Of a DNA stretch of 64,000 nt, positions 25,853 to 34,115 are shown piece after piece. Both the position numbers and the translations under genes were made by a program. Source of the DNA: an uncultured Flavobacterium sp. (lineage in GTDB: Bacteria > Bacteroidota > Bacteroidia > Flavobacteriales > Flavobacteriaceae); assembly GCF_943913405.1 (NCBI RefSeq), contig NZ_CALTYA010000006.1:1-64000 (forward strand), in the 5' to 3' direction. Within the stretch, counting starts at the first letter, position 1. Every line of letters begins with the position of its first letter. The notes beneath the pieces are model-generated. The model was not told the DNA's origin. It made no database searches and saw nothing but the letters and a program-made list of their open reading frames with translations.

Positions 25853-25975
25853 AGTGCTTTTAATTTTTGACAAATATAGACATAGAAATGTTAAAAAATA
25901 TATAATTGCACTAACCTTTTCATTAATTTAAAAATTTCTTTAAAATAGTTTGGTCATTAAAAGTTTTATATTTTA

Positions 25976-25990
25976 CTTTGCAATTCAAAG
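25976..25990 (+). promoter_or_regulatory. Palindromic operator upstream of the CreD operon, copy 1
   Basis: 'ctttgcaattcaaag' is a near-perfect inverted repeat ending 9 bp before the ATG at 26000 and followed by 'tacttt'. The same 15-mer, with one change, recurs at 26963-26977. It overlaps a TTTG-type -7 sequence with a TTG at 25950-25952. It is probably bound by the winged-helix regulator encoded at 26646. Confidence 0.65.
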
Positions 25991-25999
25991 TACTTTAAA

Positions 26000-26623
26000 A
26001 TGGAAGCGAATAAATATCTCAATGACATTTCTGAAATAAAAAACATGATGAACAAATCATCGCGCTTTATTTCACTAAGCGGCTTATCTGGAATTTTGGC
26101 CGGAATCTATTCTTTGATTGGAGCTTTTCTTGCTTATCAGATAATTTATACAGAAAAATATAGCTTTGGTGCTTATCGAAATTTGATTGTAACGGAAGAT
26201 TCAATGATTAAGCTTTTTGCGATTGCTTTCGGCGTAATTTTGGTTTCACTTATCACTGGAATTCTTTTGAGCATGAAAAAAGCAAAAGGCCAAGGCGAAA
26301 AAATCTGGGATGCTTCTTCAAAAAGGCTTTTGATAAATTTCATGATTCCGCTAGCGACTGGCGGCATCTTCATCCTATTTCTGATTGAAAAAGAAATTTA
26401 TGGATTCGTAGCGCCACTGACTTTGATTTTTTATGGATTAGCTTGTGTGAATGCCAGCAAATATACGCTTGGAGATGTTCGCTATCTAGGAATAACAATG
26501 CTAATTTTAGGCTTGATTTCTAGTTATTTCTTAGGCTTCGGGCTTTTATTTTGGGCATTAGGTTTTGGACTTTGCCATTTATTTTATGGTTCTGTAATGT
26601 ATTTTAAATACGAGAGAAAATAA
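26000..26623 (+). CDS. Hypothetical membrane protein of the CreD operon
   Basis: 207 residues: a soluble N-terminus ('LNDISEIKNMMNKSSRF') and about six hydrophobic helices. The family appears repeatedly beside a winged-helix regulator and CreD in Bacteroidota, but has no known function. It is first in a four-gene unit (26000-28833) and has the palindromic operator immediately upstream. A role with the regulator, for example in sensing membrane state, is inference only. Confidence 0.7.
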   Translation: MEANKYLNDISEIKNMMNKSSRFISLSGLSGILAGIYSLIGAFLAYQIIYTEKYSFGAYRNLIVTEDSMIKLFAIAFGVILVSLITGILLSMKKAKGQGEKIWDASSKRLLINFMIPLATGGIFILFLIEKEIYGFVAPLTLIFYGLACVNASKYTLGDVRYLGITMLILGLISSYFLGFGLLFWALGFGLCHLFYGSVMYFKYERK

Positions 26624-26645
26624 TTTAATTTGCAATCCTTACTTC

Positions 26646-26942
26646 ATGAAAAGCATCATTCAAAATATTAATAAAGCCTTTGACCACAGAATCAGACTGG
26701 GAATCATGTCTATTTTAATGGTCAATGAAAGTGCTGATTTTAATATGCTGAAAGAACTTTTGGGCGTCACTGACGGCAATCTTGCCAGCCATACAAAAGC
26801 TTTAGAAACTGAAAATTATATCATGATTGAAAAGCAATTTATTGGTAAAAAACCAAACACGAAATACATTGCTACAAAAGACGGAAAAAAAGCTTTCAAA
26901 GACCATATTGAAGCGCTTGAAAAATTGATCCAAAAACCATAG
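26646..26942 (+). CDS. Winged-helix transcriptional regulator (HTH_34-like)
   Basis: 98-residue DNA-binding protein: 'FDHRIRLGIMSILMVNESAD' first helix, 'NMLKELLGVTDGNLASHTKAL' recognition helix region and a wing with 'FIGKKPNTKYIATKDGKKAF'. This is the MarR/ArsR-like winged helix lacking metal ligands. It is embedded in the CreD operon, with one copy of the palindrome CTTTGnAATTCAAAG before the operon and another directly downstream, between this gene and the next. Autoregulation and control of creD are likely. Confidence 0.85.
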   Translation: MKSIIQNINKAFDHRIRLGIMSILMVNESADFNMLKELLGVTDGNLASHTKALETENYIMIEKQFIGKKPNTKYIATKDGKKAFKDHIEALEKLIQKP

Positions 26943-26962
26943 CAAATTTTTTTATACCTAAA

Positions 26963-26977
26963 CTTTGAAATTCAAAG
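26963..26977 (+). promoter_or_regulatory. Palindromic operator, copy 2, internal to the CreD operon
   Basis: 'ctttgaaattcaaag' has 7-bp arms around one base and is followed by 'tactttt', as at 25976. It sits 20 bp before the Coq4-like gene. The internal copy implies a second regulated promoter for the last two genes. Confidence 0.65.
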
Positions 26978-26996
26978 TACTTTTAAAAAACAAAAT

Positions 26997-27452
26997 ATGA
27001 AAGATTTATTCATCGAAAAGCTTTATGAAGCAAGCAAAAAGCCTTACCAAAAATATTTCAAAAGCAACAAACCTTGGAATATCGATGCTAAAGATTTATT
27101 GCAATTTCCTGAGGAAAGCCTGGGCTTTCATTTGGGTTGGTTTTTATACAAATACAATTTCGAAATACAGCCAAAACTAGAAGATCATGATGTAATTCAT
27201 GTTTTGACAAATACCGGAATCACAGTTCCCGAAGAAATCGGTATGCAATATTACCTCTTCGGAAATGGCAAGCGAAGCCTCTATCTTTTTATGGTAATAG
27301 CAACCGGAACTCTCTTCTACCCTACCAAAATCAATTATTTCTTAAAGCAATATCGTCGTGGAAATCGTGCGCTTCGATTTCATTATCTAGATTATTCAAA
27401 AATGCTGCTTATTCCGGTAAAGACTATTCAACGTGCCTTTCAAATTCAATAA
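26997..27452 (+). CDS. Coq4-like protein
   Basis: 151 residues with the Coq4 metal-site signature H-D-x-x-H-x11-E: 'HDVIHVLTNTGITVPEE' at about residues 62-78. Coq4 proteins act in ubiquinone biosynthesis in mitochondria and proteobacteria. Flavobacteria normally use menaquinone, so another lipid-related role is likely here. The protein is shorter than eukaryotic Coq4 but keeps the core helical fold ('FPEESLGFHLGWFLYKYN'). It lies between a winged-helix regulator and creD with a palindromic operator just upstream. Confidence 0.75.
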   Translation: MKDLFIEKLYEASKKPYQKYFKSNKPWNIDAKDLLQFPEESLGFHLGWFLYKYNFEIQPKLEDHDVIHVLTNTGITVPEEIGMQYYLFGNGKRSLYLFMVIATGTLFYPTKINYFLKQYRRGNRALRFHYLDYSKMLLIPVKTIQRAFQIQ

Positions 27453-27483
27453 AAAAACAATAACACTTTAAAATCAATCAATT

Positions 27484-28833
27484 ATGCAAACTGAAGAAAA
27501 CAAAAACCAAACTTTTTTACAATCCAATACCGCAAAAATGCTGATGGTTGGATTATTGACTCTGATCTTACTGATTCCGCTTAGTTTTGTCCAAAATTTG
27601 ATACAGGAAAGATCGCAGCGAAAAGACGAAGTTGTAAATGAAGTGACTGAAACTTGGGGAAAAGACATTACTTTTTACGGTCCAATTTTAAAAATTCCTT
27701 ATAAATCTTATGCAGAAACTTCTATTACAAATCCAGTTACAAAGCAAATTGAAATTGAGAAAAAGGCATCTATACAATATGCTTATTTCTTTCCAGAAAA
27801 ACTTAAAAATACGTCAAATGTAAAAAGAGAAATTCCTTTAAAAAGAGCACTTTACAAATATGTCGCTTTTTCTGCAGCCATGAAATTTGAAGGTTCTTTC
27901 GCAAAACCTGATTTTGAAAAATTACAGATCAATCAGGAAGATGTTTTGTGGGATAAAGCGAGTATTGTGGTTAAAACTACCAATTTAAAAAGTATCAAAA
28001 GCGACCTGAATATCAAATTAAATAGCCAGCCTTTTGTCTTTGAATCCAAAAACCAAAGTGACAAAATATATGGAGAATTGGAAACCAACTTATTTAATTA
28101 CAGCAATTTAAGTTCTAATACCGACCTGAATTTTGACTTTTCAATTCTATATAACGGAAGCAACAGTGTCAAATTTATTCCGATTGGAAAATCAACAATG
28201 GTCAGCATTGATTCGAATTGGGATTCCCCAAGTTTTGAAGGTTCTTTCGCCGTTGAAGGAGCTACAAAAAAGATAACAAAAGACGGTTTTCATGCCGACT
28301 GGAAGATTTTTCAAATCAATCGTCCTTTTTCACAACAGCATTTGAACAGCATTCCCAACCTTGACACTTACAGTTTTGGCGTAAAATTAATTGAAACTGT
28401 TGACGAATATCAGCAAAATGAGCGTGTTTCAAAATATGGATTTTTAGTAATCGGACTCACATTTTTAGTTTTCTTTTTAATTCAAACCATCAGCAAAATC
28501 AAGATAAATATTTTTCAATATAGCATGATTGGCCTTGCTTTGATTATGTTTTATACGCTTTTGATCTCTATTACCGAACATTCCAGCTTTCAAATTGCTT
28601 ACCTGATTGCTTCTATTTCGGTTATTGCCATGATTGTCATTTACTCAGTTTCGATATTGAAAAACAAAAAATTTCCAATGTTTATTGGAGCTTCGCTGAC
28701 TGCACTTTATTCCTTTATTTATGTGATAATCCAGCTCGAAAACTATGCTTTATTGGTTGGAAGCATCGGGTTATTCTTAATCTTGGGCGCCGTGATGTAT
28801 TTCTCTAGAAAAATTGACTGGAGCACCAATTAA
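27484..28833 (+). CDS. creD: Inner-membrane protein CreD
   Basis: 449 residues. One N-terminal membrane helix, a large periplasmic domain ('WGKDITFYGPILKIPYKSY' is the family start; 'PIGKSTMVSIDSNWDSPSFEG' near 245-265), and five or so helices in the C-terminal 140 residues. CreD is linked in enterobacteria to the CreBC response and envelope integrity. Here no CreBC genes are present; control is likely by the winged-helix protein of the same operon. A bidirectional terminator follows. Confidence 0.92.
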   Translation: MQTEENKNQTFLQSNTAKMLMVGLLTLILLIPLSFVQNLIQERSQRKDEVVNEVTETWGKDITFYGPILKIPYKSYAETSITNPVTKQIEIEKKASIQYAYFFPEKLKNTSNVKREIPLKRALYKYVAFSAAMKFEGSFAKPDFEKLQINQEDVLWDKASIVVKTTNLKSIKSDLNIKLNSQPFVFESKNQSDKIYGELETNLFNYSNLSSNTDLNFDFSILYNGSNSVKFIPIGKSTMVSIDSNWDSPSFEGSFAVEGATKKITKDGFHADWKIFQINRPFSQQHLNSIPNLDTYSFGVKLIETVDEYQQNERVSKYGFLVIGLTFLVFFLIQTISKIKINIFQYSMIGLALIMFYTLLISITEHSSFQIAYLIASISVIAMIVIYSVSILKNKKFPMFIGASLTALYSFIYVIIQLENYALLVGSIGLFLILGAVMYFSRKIDWSTN

Positions 28834-28850
28834 GAATCAGATTATCCATA

Positions 28851-28881
28851 AAAAAAGCCTGTCAAATTTGACAGGCTTTTT
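28851..28881. terminator. Bidirectional terminator between creD and the dehydrogenase gene
   Basis: Palindrome 'gcctgtcaaatttgacaggc' at 28857-28876, flanked by an A-run and a T-run. It serves creD (plus) and the convergent dehydrogenase gene (minus). Confidence 0.85.
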
Positions 28882-28899
28882 CATTTTATATGTAAATTT

Positions 28900-30117
28900 T
28901 TAAGAAGTAACTAATTCATTTCCTTCCACATAATCGTGCAAATATTCAAATCTTGGAGTTAATTTTCCGTTTTCGGTAATTTTTGCGCGTTCTAAAATTC
29001 CGTCTTTGTCGCCATTGAAAAAAGCAGGAATTACGTGCTGCATAAACATTTCTCCAAAACCTTCGCTCGCATCTTTTGGAAGTTCGCAAGGCAAATTGTC
29101 AATTGACATCACCACAATCGCCGCCGGATGAAAAACATCTACTTCCTTGTTTTCACCTGGATGATAGCCAAAAAGCGGTTCAGCAATCGTTGAGGCTTTG
29201 ATCGTGCAAGCAATCGGACCATCAACATCGCAAGAAATATCAGCCACAATTTTAATTGCATTATCTTTTGACAAGAGCATTTCACGGGTTAAAATTACGG
29301 GCGCATCGTTTCCATAGAAATGTGCCGCCATAAAAATATCTGAAACATTGGCAAAACGCTCAAAATCTGAAGTATATTCTTTTGGATTTTTGTAGAAATC
29401 ATTTTTATCAGAAGGTTTTCCATCGATGCGTTTGTTGTATTCCAAAACATCGATTTGAGTATAAACTGGCTCCGAATATTTTTTAGAAAGGAAATTTTCT
29501 GGTGAAACTTCCTTGATTTTAATTCCGTCAAGGATTTCTTTGGCGCCCATTCCTGCTTTTCCAGTTCCGGTAAGCACGATTTTTATTGGAGGAAGCACTT
29601 GTCTTTTTAACTTTGCAATCAATTCTTCTTTGTGTGCTAAAGTTTCGGCTTTTGGAATATTGAAAAGCTCGAATTTAATTCCGAAAGCTCTTAATCCGTT
29701 GTAAGCGCCCACAATTCCGGCATATCTTCCAAAACCAATTAAGCGCTTGAAATCTTTGTCAACAATTGTTTCATGATCATATAAATCAATATTCTTCTCT
29801 AAAATTGCTTTCAAAAGCTTTCTATTATGAGGCTGTTTTTTGATTGTATGTGAAAAGAAAAAGTATTTTTTATTCGGAATAAGACTGTCAATTGGCACTT
29901 CTTTTACTCCAAAAAGCACGTCACAATCAGAAACGTCTTTGATGACTTCAAAACCTTGCGCAACATACTCTTCATCGCTAAAAATTCTGATATCAGAACT
30001 CTCAATGACAATTTCTGCTTCCGGAAACTGCTTTTTTATATTTGCAGCTTCTTCTGGAGTAAAAACTACTCTCCTGTCTGGAGGATTTTTTCTTTCCTTA
30101 ATAATTCCGAATTTCAT
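28900..30117 (-). CDS. NAD(P)-dependent lysine/alanine dehydrogenase-like protein (saccharopine dehydrogenase/AlaDH fold)
   Basis: 405 residues. The N-terminal domain is of the AlaDH/PNT class ('MKFGIIKERKNPPDRRVVFT', 'YFFFSHTIKKQPHNRKLL'), followed by a Rossmann domain ('KIVLTGTGKAGMGAKEIL') and a C-terminal 'DISCDVDGPIACTIKASTIAEP' block as in NAD saccharopine dehydrogenase (lysine-forming). Whether it makes lysine from saccharopine, oxidises alanine or has another substrate is not clear. It is monocistronic and transcribed from a promoter in the 324-bp gap 30118-30441. Confidence 0.78.
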   Translation of the reverse strand: MKFGIIKERKNPPDRRVVFTPEEAANIKKQFPEAEIVIESSDIRIFSDEEYVAQGFEVIKDVSDCDVLFGVKEVPIDSLIPNKKYFFFSHTIKKQPHNRKLLKAILEKNIDLYDHETIVDKDFKRLIGFGRYAGIVGAYNGLRAFGIKFELFNIPKAETLAHKEELIAKLKRQVLPPIKIVLTGTGKAGMGAKEILDGIKIKEVSPENFLSKKYSEPVYTQIDVLEYNKRIDGKPSDKNDFYKNPKEYTSDFERFANVSDIFMAAHFYGNDAPVILTREMLLSKDNAIKIVADISCDVDGPIACTIKASTIAEPLFGYHPGENKEVDVFHPAAIVVMSIDNLPCELPKDASEGFGEMFMQHVIPAFFNGDKDGILERAKITENGKLTPRFEYLHDYVEGNELVTS

Positions 30118-30441
30118 ATTATTTTTTAAAAATTATAGATCGAGGCTTCAATCAAATTAATATAAATACTGAGATATAATCATTTTATTAACAAAATAAC
30201 TATATTTAATTTTACATTATAACTACATCGTTGTAATTTGTTTCAAATATAACACTAACTTTAAGAAATCCAAAAGGTTTTTAAAGATAAAAATTCATAA
30301 ACTTTTGATTGTGAGTTTTAAATATATTTAACTGATAAATAACTAAGATTTGACACAATAAATTTAGTTTTTTATATGTTAAAGTATAGAGCAAACCTCT
30401 ATGTGATTTTTTATATTTGCTCTTTAACCACCATTTTTGCA
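30118..30441. promoter_or_regulatory. Divergent intergenic region
   Basis: This A+T-rich gap of 324 bp between the dehydrogenase and the serine hydrolase has no gene. For the plus-strand gene a -7-like TATATTTG lies at 30412-30419, which supports starting that gene at 30442 rather than at 30376. No conserved operator or hairpin was seen. Confidence 0.5.
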
Positions 30442-31632
30442 ATGACTATATCAAAATATATACTTGCTACTTCAATTCTGTTTACTGCATTAACATTAAG
30501 TTCATGCCAAAATCAGGAGAAGCAGCTTGCCTCGAATGACACAACAAAAAATGAGAACCTTTATGGATTACACGGAAAAAAATTAGATCCTGAATATATT
30601 ACTTCAAAAAGAAGCTCGCTTGAAAAATTCTATGAGAAAAACTGGCCGAACAATTCGATGAATGGCGGTTTTTTAGTAGCAAAAAATGGGCAGATTATTT
30701 TTGAAAAATATGAAGGAAGTTCTGATTTTTCAAAAGGTAAGGAAATTGATGCTAAAACGCCTCTTCATATTGCTTCTGTTTCAAAAGTCTTGACTGCTAC
30801 GGCTGTCTTAAAATTAATCAACAGCGAAAAATTAAATCTTGAGGATAAAGTTAGTTCGATACTTCCAGCGTTTCCTTACAATGATATTACGATTAAAATG
30901 TTGTTGAGCCACAGGAGCGGTTTGCCGAATTATGCTTATTTTGCCGATGATACTAAAATTTGGAGCCGATCAAAAATGCTCCATAATCAAGATATTTTAG
31001 ATTTGCTAGCGAAGCATAAATTTGGATTGTATTTCAAGCCAGATAGAAAATTTGGGTATTGCAATACCAACTATGCAATTCTTGCCTTGGTCATAGAAAA
31101 AATCACTGGAAAAAACTATCGTGATGCGATGCAGGAAATGATTTTTGATCCGATTGGCATGAAAGATACTTTTGTATATGATTATGATAAAGACAAAGAA
31201 TCTGCAAGCCAGTCTTATAAAGGAAATAAGGTTATTTATGAAAATAACCATTTAGATGATGTTTATGGCGACAAGAATATTTATTCAACGCCAAGAGATT
31301 TGCTGAAATTTGACATGGCGACTTATTCTAAAGATTTTCTAAATCCTGTCTTGGTCAGCGAAGCTTTCAAAGGCTACAGCTATGAACATAAGGGAACTAA
31401 AAATTATGGATTAGGAATCAGAATGCTGGAATGGGAAACTGGCGAACAGCTTTTTTACCACAACGGATGGTGGCACGGAAATACCTCTTCGTATGTAAAA
31501 TTGAAGAAAGATACAGTTGCTATTTTTGCGCTTTCTAACAAATATACTCTAAAAACTTATAAAGTTTGGAAATTAGCTCCTCTTTTTGGGACTTATCCAA
31601 TAAAACTAAGCAAGGAAGATGCTTTAGAATAA
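30442..31632 (+). CDS. Serine hydrolase lipoprotein (class C beta-lactamase-like fold)
   Basis: 396 residues from ATG 30442; lipobox Cys22 ('LSSCQ'). The S-x-x-K nucleophile motif is 'SVSK', the second motif Y-x-N is 'YCN', and 'HNGWWHG' stands at the KTG-like third box, as in penicillin-binding/AmpC-type hydrolases and esterases. Predicted to be a periplasmic esterase or D-amino-acid peptidase rather than a true beta-lactamase, because sequence around the motifs lacks class C resistance features. It is the last gene before ssrA and is not obviously in an operon. Confidence 0.85.
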   Translation: MTISKYILATSILFTALTLSSCQNQEKQLASNDTTKNENLYGLHGKKLDPEYITSKRSSLEKFYEKNWPNNSMNGGFLVAKNGQIIFEKYEGSSDFSKGKEIDAKTPLHIASVSKVLTATAVLKLINSEKLNLEDKVSSILPAFPYNDITIKMLLSHRSGLPNYAYFADDTKIWSRSKMLHNQDILDLLAKHKFGLYFKPDRKFGYCNTNYAILALVIEKITGKNYRDAMQEMIFDPIGMKDTFVYDYDKDKESASQSYKGNKVIYENNHLDDVYGDKNIYSTPRDLLKFDMATYSKDFLNPVLVSEAFKGYSYEHKGTKNYGLGIRMLEWETGEQLFYHNGWWHGNTSSYVKLKKDTVAIFALSNKYTLKTYKVWKLAPLFGTYPIKLSKEDALE

Positions 31633-31662
31633 TTGGAAATCTGAATTATTTGACTATTTTTG
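31633..31662 (+). promoter_or_regulatory. ssrA promoter
   Basis: TTG at 31633-31635, a 19-nt spacer and TATTTTTG at 31655-31662: an exact match to the Bacteroidota consensus. It lies about 44 bp before the mature tmRNA 5' end, leaving room for a short processed leader. Confidence 0.75.
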
Positions 31663-31705
31663 TGGCATATTTTTTGCCCATCAAGCAAATGTTCTTTTAA
31701 ATATT

Positions 31706-32100
31706 GGGGTCGACTGGTTTTGACAGCAAGTCGAATTGAAAAGTAAGCACGTCGAGAACTGGGACAATTCTCGTAAATAAATGGTCCTAACACTTTTACA
31801 CGGCGAAAATAACTACGCTCTAGCTGCATAATCTGAATTATAGTACGATTAGCCTTGTTCCTACCAGGTAGGAAAGCAAGATTCTCCTTGAAAGCCTTGG
31901 TTTGTGGCGTTCTTTAAAGGGGAACCGTAAAAATAAACCTAGAAACAGTTAAGCTTCGGGACTGTTTTGACAACTAAGAAGATAAGTGTCAAGTGGCTGT
32001 TTCTGGCCAAGCTTGATGACGAAAATCTAATCAGGAAATAAGCGCGTAGAAATCTTTTTAGTTGCTTGTTTGGACGGGAGTTCGACTCTCCCCGACTCCA
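31706..32100 (+). ncRNA. ssrA: Transfer-messenger RNA (tmRNA)
   Basis: About 395 nt. The 5' end 'ggggtcgactggttttgaca' pairs with the 3' end 'cgactcc' to form the acceptor stem; the T-arm 'gggagttcgactctccc' is intact; CCA is not encoded (the genome continues 'caaatg'). The tag reading frame at 31802-31831 encodes GENNYALAA and stop. It rescues stalled ribosomes with SmpB. The following hairpin (32109-32143) is its terminator. Its 3' end appears to have been used as an integration site, see the repeats at 41223 and 48537. Confidence 0.95.
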
Positions 32101-32120
32101 CAAATGCCAAATGGCGCCAT
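32081..32120 (+). repeat. ssrA 3' end, proximal att-like copy
   Basis: The segment 'ttcgactctccccgactcca' and the following 'caaatgccaaatggcgccat' is the intact end of ssrA and the start of its terminator. The 15-mer 'actccacaaatgcca' (32095-32109) is repeated exactly at 48559-48573, and the nearby 'tggcgccat' (32112-32120) is repeated at 48576-48584. This is the expected arrangement of direct repeats flanking an element integrated into a tmRNA gene. Confidence 0.65.
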
Positions 32121-32143
32121 CTGAAGACAGGTGGCCGCCATTT
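32109..32143 (+). terminator. tmRNA terminator hairpin
   Basis: aaatggcg (32109-32116) pairs with cgccattt (32136-32143), and ccatctg (32117-32123) with caggtgg (32128-32134), leaving loop 'aaga' and one bulged C. The T content after the stem is moderate. It also lies at the tail of the convergent AraC gene. Confidence 0.75.
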
Positions 32144-32168
32144 CTTGATTACAATATTTTACTTGATA

Positions 32169-33065
32169 TCAATTCAAATTCCTAAATTCATTCGGAGTCA
32201 TCCCGGTTCTCTGCTTAAACAACCTATTAAAATGCTGTGGATATTTGAATCCCAAATCATAAGCTATTTGGCTGATTGACTTTCCGCCATCAAAAACTTT
32301 TTCTTTTGCTACGTCAATAATCTTATTTTGAATGTATTCTTGTGCCGTTTTTCCTGTTTCCTTTTTGATCAGGTCTCCAAAATAATTGGCAGAAAGATGC
32401 AATTCATCCGCACAATATGAAACCGAAGGAAGTCCAACAGAATATGGCTTTTCTGAAGAAAAATAAGTATTAAGCAAATCTTCAAAACGCTCTAAAATTC
32501 CTCTGTTTATATTTTCTCTTGTAATAAACTGGCGGTCATAAAAACGCTCGCAATAGTTGAAAAACAATTCGATATTTGAAGCAACCAACTTTTTGCTGTG
32601 CTTATCGACAGACTGTTGCAATTCATAATCTATCTTGGCAAAAAGATCCAAAACCAATTGCTGTTCTTTCGCTGATAAATGAAGCGCTTCATTGGTATTA
32701 TAACTGAAAAAATTATACTCAGAAATAATCTTTCCTAGAGAAGTGCCGTGCAATAAGTCTGGATGAAAAACCAATCCGTGTCCCATTGGCTGGTAGATGT
32801 CAGTCTTATTTTCTACATCCAGAACCTGCCCCGGAGAAACAAAAACCAAGGTCCCCTGCTGGTAGTCATAAGTGGCGCGCCCGTATTTTAAATCACCGCA
32901 TTTTACGTCTTTCAAAAAGATACAATACAAGCTAAAATTCATCTTTGAACCAGTCCGTTCATGCGCTTTAGAAAAATCTATGATGCTGACCAATGGATGC
33001 AAGGTATCGTGATTATTAAACTTATTATAATCGTCAACCGTTTCAAAATTTACTACTTTACTCAT
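32169..33065 (-). CDS. AraC-family transcriptional regulator
   Basis: 298 residues. The N-terminal part is a cupin-like sensing domain ('GTLVFVSPGQVLDVENKTD'); residues about 195-298 form the double helix-turn-helix of AraC proteins ('LHLSANYFGDLIKKETGKTA' and 'SISQIAYDLGFKYPQHFNRL'). It is divergent from a nine-gene cluster starting at 33249 and is therefore its probable activator, with a 183-bp shared promoter region. On the minus strand a TAGTTTTG element lies at 33087-33094. The inducer may be an electrophile or aldehyde, judging from the target enzymes. Confidence 0.9.
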   Translation of the reverse strand: MSKVVNFETVDDYNKFNNHDTLHPLVSIIDFSKAHERTGSKMNFSLYCIFLKDVKCGDLKYGRATYDYQQGTLVFVSPGQVLDVENKTDIYQPMGHGLVFHPDLLHGTSLGKIISEYNFFSYNTNEALHLSAKEQQLVLDLFAKIDYELQQSVDKHSKKLVASNIELFFNYCERFYDRQFITRENINRGILERFEDLLNTYFSSEKPYSVGLPSVSYCADELHLSANYFGDLIKKETGKTAQEYIQNKIIDVAKEKVFDGGKSISQIAYDLGFKYPQHFNRLFKQRTGMTPNEFRNLN

Positions 33066-33196
33066 TGTCTTTCAATTTTTGATAAACAAAACTACAGATT
33101 AAAATGCTTTCAATCTACTCATTATAGCAATATCAGTAATAATGGTTATAAAAGCAGTAATCCATATACAAACAAGACCGCCATCAATTAAGAACT

Positions 33197-33224
33197 TTGT
33201 AATAATAAATTGAAAATGAGTTTG
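33197..33224 (+). promoter_or_regulatory. Promoter of the aldo-keto reductase cluster
   Basis: TTG 33197-33199, 17-nt spacer and TGAGTTTG 33217-33224, close to the TAnnTTTG consensus. It lies 24 bp upstream of the first gene, facing away from the AraC gene. Confidence 0.5.
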
Positions 33225-33248
33225 TGACAATAAAAACATATACGGATT

Positions 33249-34106
33249 ATGGACTATATAAGATTAAATAATGGATTGGAAATGCCCATTTTAGGCTTTG
33301 GTGTTTTTCAGATTCCAGACCAAAAAGAATGCGAGCAGGCTGTTTTAGATGCTATCGAAACCGGATACAGGCTTATTGACACAGCGGCGTCTTATGGAAA
33401 TGAGGAAGCAGTTGGAAATGCCATCAAAAAAAGCGGTGTTCCAAGAGAAGAACTTTTTATTACGACTAAACTTTGGGTTCAAGACGCAGGCTATGAAAAC
33501 ACGCTGAAAGCCTTTGAAAAATCCTTAAAAAAATTGCAACTGGATTATTTGGATTTATACCTAATCCACCAGCCTTATAGTGATGTCTTTGGATCATGGA
33601 AAGCCATGCAGGAACTTTATAATTCTAGAAAAATAAAAGCGATCGGAGTTGCCAACTTTCATCCCGACAGAATTGCCGATTTAATTTCCAACAGTGGATT
33701 TACACCGGCAATCAACCAGATTGAAACGCATCCTTTTCACCAGCAATTGGAATCACAGAAATTTTTAGCGGAAAACGATGTTCAGATTCAGTCTTGGGGT
33801 CCGTTTGCGGAGGGAAAAAATAATATTTTTCAGAATGAAGTACTTGCTTCAATCGGAAGAAAATATGATAAATCAGTGGCGCAGGTCATTCTTCGCTGGC
33901 TAACGCAACGAAATGTTGTTGCCATTCCAAAGTCAGTCCGCAAAGAAAGAATGGCTGAAAACTTCAATATTTTTGATTTTGAACTTTCTTCAGAAGACAT
34001 TCAGAACATACAGACCTTAGACACCAATGCGAGTTTATTTTTTGATCACAGAGATCCAAATATGGTTAAATGGTTAAGCGAATACAAAATTAATGATTCA
34101 AAATAA
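33249..34106 (+). CDS. Aldo-keto reductase (AKR5/2,5-diketogluconate reductase-like)
   Basis: 285 residues. NADPH-dependent carbonyl reductase with the family start 'LNNGLEMPILGFGVFQIPD', catalytic Asp-Tyr in 'RLIDTAASYGNEEAVG', Lys in 'LFITTKLWVQDAG' and 'YLDLYLIHQPYSD'; the ending 'IPKSVRKERMAENFNIFDF' is typical. First gene of the AraC-controlled cluster and 9 bp from the next AKR. Likely reduces aldehydes or ketones formed under stress; the true substrate is unknown. Confidence 0.9.
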   Translation: MDYIRLNNGLEMPILGFGVFQIPDQKECEQAVLDAIETGYRLIDTAASYGNEEAVGNAIKKSGVPREELFITTKLWVQDAGYENTLKAFEKSLKKLQLDYLDLYLIHQPYSDVFGSWKAMQELYNSRKIKAIGVANFHPDRIADLISNSGFTPAINQIETHPFHQQLESQKFLAENDVQIQSWGPFAEGKNNIFQNEVLASIGRKYDKSVAQVILRWLTQRNVVAIPKSVRKERMAENFNIFDFELSSEDIQNIQTLDTNASLFFDHRDPNMVKWLSEYKINDSK

Positions 34107-34115
34107 CACCAAAAA

